Source: Bradyrhizobium sp. JYMT SZCCT0428
GTDB lineage: Bacteria > Pseudomonadota > Alphaproteobacteria > Rhizobiales > Xanthobacteraceae
Length of the DNA stretch: 64,000 nucleotides
Direction: 5' to 3'
Assembly (NCBI RefSeq): GCF_018131075.1
Contig: NZ_JAFCLS010000030.1
Location: forward strand, 50,808 to 114,807
In this document: positions 61,362-64,000 of the stretch, piece by piece
How positions within the stretch are numbered: position 1 is the first letter of the stretch
How the letters are laid out: each line of letters begins with the position of its first letter
Position numbers and translations under genes: made by a program
Notes under the pieces: model-generated
Told to the model about the DNA's origin: nothing
Seen by the model: the letters and a program-made list of their open reading frames with translations, nothing else
Database searches by the model: none

Positions 61362-61910
61362 ATTAGCCTCTCAAGAACGGCCGTTCGTTGTGCTCGAACC
61401 CCATACCCATCGGGGCCGAATGCTAGTGGATGCAACGCCATCTGCCATGTCCGGTTCCTGACATTGATACAAAATTGAGCCGATCGTTCACTTTGCGCGT
61501 TACTTCGGATGCGGGCTTCACCCGGCTCAGATGTGACATTGTTGCATCCGTAGCGGTAAAAACTCTAGTATTGTCGGGCTGTCCGTGAGGTCGCCCAAGT
61601 GCTGCATCTGCTTGCGTAAACCTCGCATTTGTGCGGTTGGGCATTTCCGCCGGCCGGCACGAGGATTTGCTTGGGCATTCAGACCGGCGCAATCGCGCCT
61701 TCGGATGCTCGCAGGCCGCGCTGTAGTAGGTGCGCAGATCGAAACCTAATCGCGTCAAGTTCGATCCGGGTCAATACCAGCGGTCGGCCGCACCTCTAGA
61801 AGCAGGGCGGAGGTATTGTAAAATTTAGTCAGTCCCCTCCCCTCGTCCTTGACTTGGATCGATACGATAGCGGCTAATGGGATCATCCTACTGATTGGTG
61901 TCCCCCCTGA
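61362..61910. other. Long divergent intergenic region
   Basis: 549 bp between the single-domain regulator and the histidine kinase. A minus-strand open frame (61423-61758, 111 codons) has no recognised domain, signal peptide or good ribosome site, and I leave it uncalled. No hairpin with T-run was found. The region presumably holds both promoters. Confidence 0.4.
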
Positions 61911-63404
61911 ATGTTTATCGAAAAGCGTTTGATTGTTCCATTTTCACTGCTCCTGCTCATCACGGGGTTCGTGGCGTTGCTTGCCGTTGTTGGAATGACG
62001 GTGAGACTTGGTGATCGCGCGAACAAGCATTTCGATGAGGTCATCAGCACACGAGATGTCAGGGTCTCCGCTGTCGAAATACGTACCGCTGTTCAGTCGG
62101 CTGAATCGAGCCAGCGGGGATTACTTCTGACGGGCAACGAGATCTACCTGTCTCCGTATGACGCCACGAAAGCGTCTGCTAACAGGCAGCTCGACAATCT
62201 TAAGCGAATGCTCGGGGCCGATCCTCAGTTCAAGGCTGTGTTACAGCGCCTGACCGTGGTTCTCGCGGAGAAGTTCCAGGAGATGGACCGTACCATCGCC
62301 CTGAAGGGTGAGCGGAAGGACAGTGAAGCGCTGGCCATCATCAACACCAATCGCGGCAAGGCGCTGATGGACGAAATAAACTTGTTCGTGTCTGGAATCG
62401 TTCGGTCGATGGATAATCGATTGACCATTGGCGTCGCCGAGCAGCGAACGAACGCGGCCAATTTGCGCTGGGCGTCGGTGGCGGCGGCGGTGCTGATCGT
62501 CCTCGTCGTCAGCGCGGTCGCCGCAACGCTTTTGACGTACACCAGGGAATTGACGCAGACCCAGGCCAAGGTGACGGCGCTCAATCTTTCGCTTGAGGAG
62601 AGGGTTCGTGCCCGTACCGCGGCACTCGCCAGAGCCAACGGAGAAATTCAACAATTCGCTCATCTGCTTTCGCACGACATGCGAGCCCCCCTGGTCAGCA
62701 TCGTCGGCTTCACCAGCGAATTGGCAGACGGCGTTCAGGACGTGCGGAAGTTTATCGACGGCGCCAAGCCGGACACCGATGATCCCGGATATCAACAAGT
62801 GAAGCGGGTCGCGTCGCAGGATATGCCCGAGGCGATCGGATATATTCGAACGTCGGCTGCGAAGCTGGACAATCTGCTCAGCGCTGTCCTCAAAATCTCT
62901 CGGGAGGGCGGCCGAGTGCTGAATGCGGAAGTCATCGATCTCCGCGAACTCGTATCGTCTAGCTCGGCGGCCATTCAACATCAATTGTCTGCGGCGGCTG
63001 GCGAAGTCGTCGTCGATCTCGGCGTTTCTTCCATCGTGTCCGACAAGCTGTCCCTGGGGCAGGTGATAGGTAACCTCCTTGACAATGCGGTAAAGTATCG
63101 TGCCCAGGCGCGCCTCTTGCGGATCGTGGTTCGCAGCTCGGCCTTGCCGAACGATCAGATTGCTCTCGAAATAGCAGACAATGGCAGGGGCATTGCGCCC
63201 GGTGATATGAACAGGATTTTCGAGCTTTTCAGACGGGTCGGAAAGATCGATCAGCCCGGCGAAGGGGTGGGACTTGCCTATGTGCGGACGTTGGTCGGGA
63301 ACCTTGGAGGAGAAGTCTTCGCCACCTCCGAATTGGACAAGGGCACGATTTTTCGCGTCGTCCTGCCGCGAGAATTCAAATCTCATTTTGCTTCGGCCGC
63401 GTGA
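61911..63404 (+). CDS. CHASE3-domain sensor histidine kinase
   Basis: 497 residues. A membrane segment (FSLLLLITGFVALLAVVGM), a periplasmic CHASE3 domain (VQSAESSQRGLLLTGNEIYLSPYD), a second membrane segment (AAAVLIVLVVSAVAATLL) and a coiled coil come first. The kinase core has H-box FAHLLSHDMRAPLVSIVGF (His-Asp), N-box GQVIGNLLDNAVKYRA, and ADNGRGIAP and GEGVGLAYVRTLVG. The H-box resembles phytochrome-like HisKA enzymes. Its stop overlaps the start of a periplasmic binding protein, suggesting joint sensing. Confidence 0.92.
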   Translation: MFIEKRLIVPFSLLLLITGFVALLAVVGMTVRLGDRANKHFDEVISTRDVRVSAVEIRTAVQSAESSQRGLLLTGNEIYLSPYDATKASANRQLDNLKRMLGADPQFKAVLQRLTVVLAEKFQEMDRTIALKGERKDSEALAIINTNRGKALMDEINLFVSGIVRSMDNRLTIGVAEQRTNAANLRWASVAAAVLIVLVVSAVAATLLTYTRELTQTQAKVTALNLSLEERVRARTAALARANGEIQQFAHLLSHDMRAPLVSIVGFTSELADGVQDVRKFIDGAKPDTDDPGYQQVKRVASQDMPEAIGYIRTSAAKLDNLLSAVLKISREGGRVLNAEVIDLRELVSSSSAAIQHQLSAAAGEVVVDLGVSSIVSDKLSLGQVIGNLLDNAVKYRAQARLLRIVVRSSALPNDQIALEIADNGRGIAPGDMNRIFELFRRVGKIDQPGEGVGLAYVRTLVGNLGGEVFATSELDKGTIFRVVLPREFKSHFASAA

Positions 63405-64000
63405 TGCCGATGCACCCTAAAGCCGGACGATGGAAGTGGATCGCCTTGATGGTGCCCGCGTTCGTGGTGGGTTGCTGGCAGGCGGCGGCGCAAGAGGGGC
63501 CAGGCGGCATCACGGTGCCGCGCGTTTTCCCGCCGTTCGATCAAAATGCCCCGGCGTGCAGTTCGCCGCCTTCACTCAGCAAGACTCTGGCATTTGCGCA
63601 GGACAACGAGCGCGAATTCATCCAAGGCGTCGGGAGGGGGCTGTCGATGGCTGCGAAAGATCGCGGCTTGGCGTATGCGAGCACAGTTGCTGAGAATGAC
63701 GGAAACAGGATGATCGAACAGGTCGAAAGCGTTCGATCGTCGAATATTGGTGCTCTGGTCGTGGCGCCGGTCGATCCCGCATCGCTGGCTCCTGCTCTGC
63801 GCAGGGTGATTTGGCAAGGTGCCTATGTTGGTGCGGTTGTCCCTCCACCGGCGACTTCGCTACTCAACGCCCCCCAGTACCTAACGGGGAAAGTGCTGGG
63901 TGATGCAGCAGCGGCGTACATCCGGGATAGATTGAAAGGGAAGGCGAACGTCGTCTTGCTGACGCACGACAGCCTGCAGTTCCTTGCGCCACGGTTTGTC
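63404..64000 (+). CDS. Periplasmic sugar-binding-type protein, 3' end outside window
   Basis: 199 codons visible, open to the window end. After an N-terminal signal (WKWIALMVPAFVVGCWQAAA; the Cys could be a lipobox residue) comes a type 1 periplasmic-binding fold: KTLAFAQDNEREFIQGVGRGLSMAAKDRGLAYAS, then DGNRMIEQVESVRSSNIGALVVAPVDPASLAPALRR and KANVVLLTHDS. This is the RbsB/XylF-like pattern. It overlaps the histidine kinase stop, an arrangement seen where a binding protein presents its ligand to the kinase (as TorT-TorS). Confidence 0.82.
   Translation, partial: MPMHPKAGRWKWIALMVPAFVVGCWQAAAQEGPGGITVPRVFPPFDQNAPACSSPPSLSKTLAFAQDNEREFIQGVGRGLSMAAKDRGLAYASTVAENDGNRMIEQVESVRSSNIGALVVAPVDPASLAPALRRVIWQGAYVGAVVPPPATSLLNAPQYLTGKVLGDAAAAYIRDRLKGKANVVLLTHDSLQFLAPRFV

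Noticed and set aside
61423..61758. 111-codon minus-strand open frame
   Set aside because: No domain, no signal peptide and no ribosome site; composition is unlike the neighbouring genes.
62241..63386. 381-codon open frame on the minus strand
   Set aside because: Shadow of the CHASE3 histidine kinase.
1..64000. CRISPR array
   Set aside because: No run of regularly spaced direct repeats was seen; the repeats present are isolated palindromes and the DUF723 coding repeats.

Overview
The window looks like chromosomal DNA of a high-GC alphaproteobacterium, most likely Bradyrhizobium or a close relative in the Nitrobacteraceae. Supporting signs are the min operon with a CtrA box, an NdvA-like glucan exporter, paired nitronate monooxygenases, a KaiC/hybrid-kinase pair, several short secreted proteins of a type common in rhizobia, and many GC-rich palindromic intergenic repeats. 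Taxonomy is inferred from gene families and remembered sequence similarity; no search was run.

Region 1 (1-40.0 kb) is mostly core genome. It begins inside thrB (homoserine kinase), followed by rnhA. A small phage-terminase remnant at 2.2-3.0 kb sits before a peroxiredoxin, a DUF924 protein, a long-chain acyl-CoA ligase, a D,D-carboxypeptidase with an Ala/Pro/Lys-rich tail, an NdvA-type ABC exporter and a NitT/TauT-like binding protein. Then come a HisE-like protein, a DedA-family membrane protein, a nitronate monooxygenase, an aldehyde dehydrogenase divergent from a ModE-like regulator, an SDR oxidoreductase, a thioesterase, minCDE, kaiC with a hybrid histidine kinase, a second acyl-CoA synthetase divergent from a second nitronate monooxygenase, several small envelope proteins, a NarL-type two-component pair, a DUF3616 protein, aspA, a Cache-GGDEF diguanylate cyclase and a GNAT acetyltransferase.

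Region 2 (about 40.3-56 kb) is a genomic island. It opens with the 3' half of a tRNA-Glu(CTC) gene, an attachment-site relic, and a tyrosine integrase split by a frameshift. Next is a type I restriction-modification locus in which hsdM is open but hsdS and hsdR carry frameshifts. Beyond it lie an unknown ORF, a two-gene operon of a YwgA-like protein and a SAMHD1-like HD phosphohydrolase behind a large inverted repeat, a serine recombinase with res-like repeats, a DUF723-repeat protein and a DUF2971 gene that are both truncated at one junction, a MESH1-like HD protein, an XRE regulator and a frameshifted uracil-DNA-glycosylase-like gene. This stretch is less GC-rich and carries defence and mobility genes.

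Region 3 (56.4-64 kb) is mixed. It holds a PQQ-dependent sugar dehydrogenase, a small cytochrome c and a lone pqqA with its own terminator, which together read as a periplasmic oxidation module. Then follow gene debris (IS256-type transposase, ihfA, corA), a secreted cyclase-family protein, and a signalling group: a single-domain response regulator divergent from a CHASE3 histidine kinase whose stop overlaps a periplasmic binding protein cut by the window end. No rRNA gene, intact tRNA or CRISPR array was seen.
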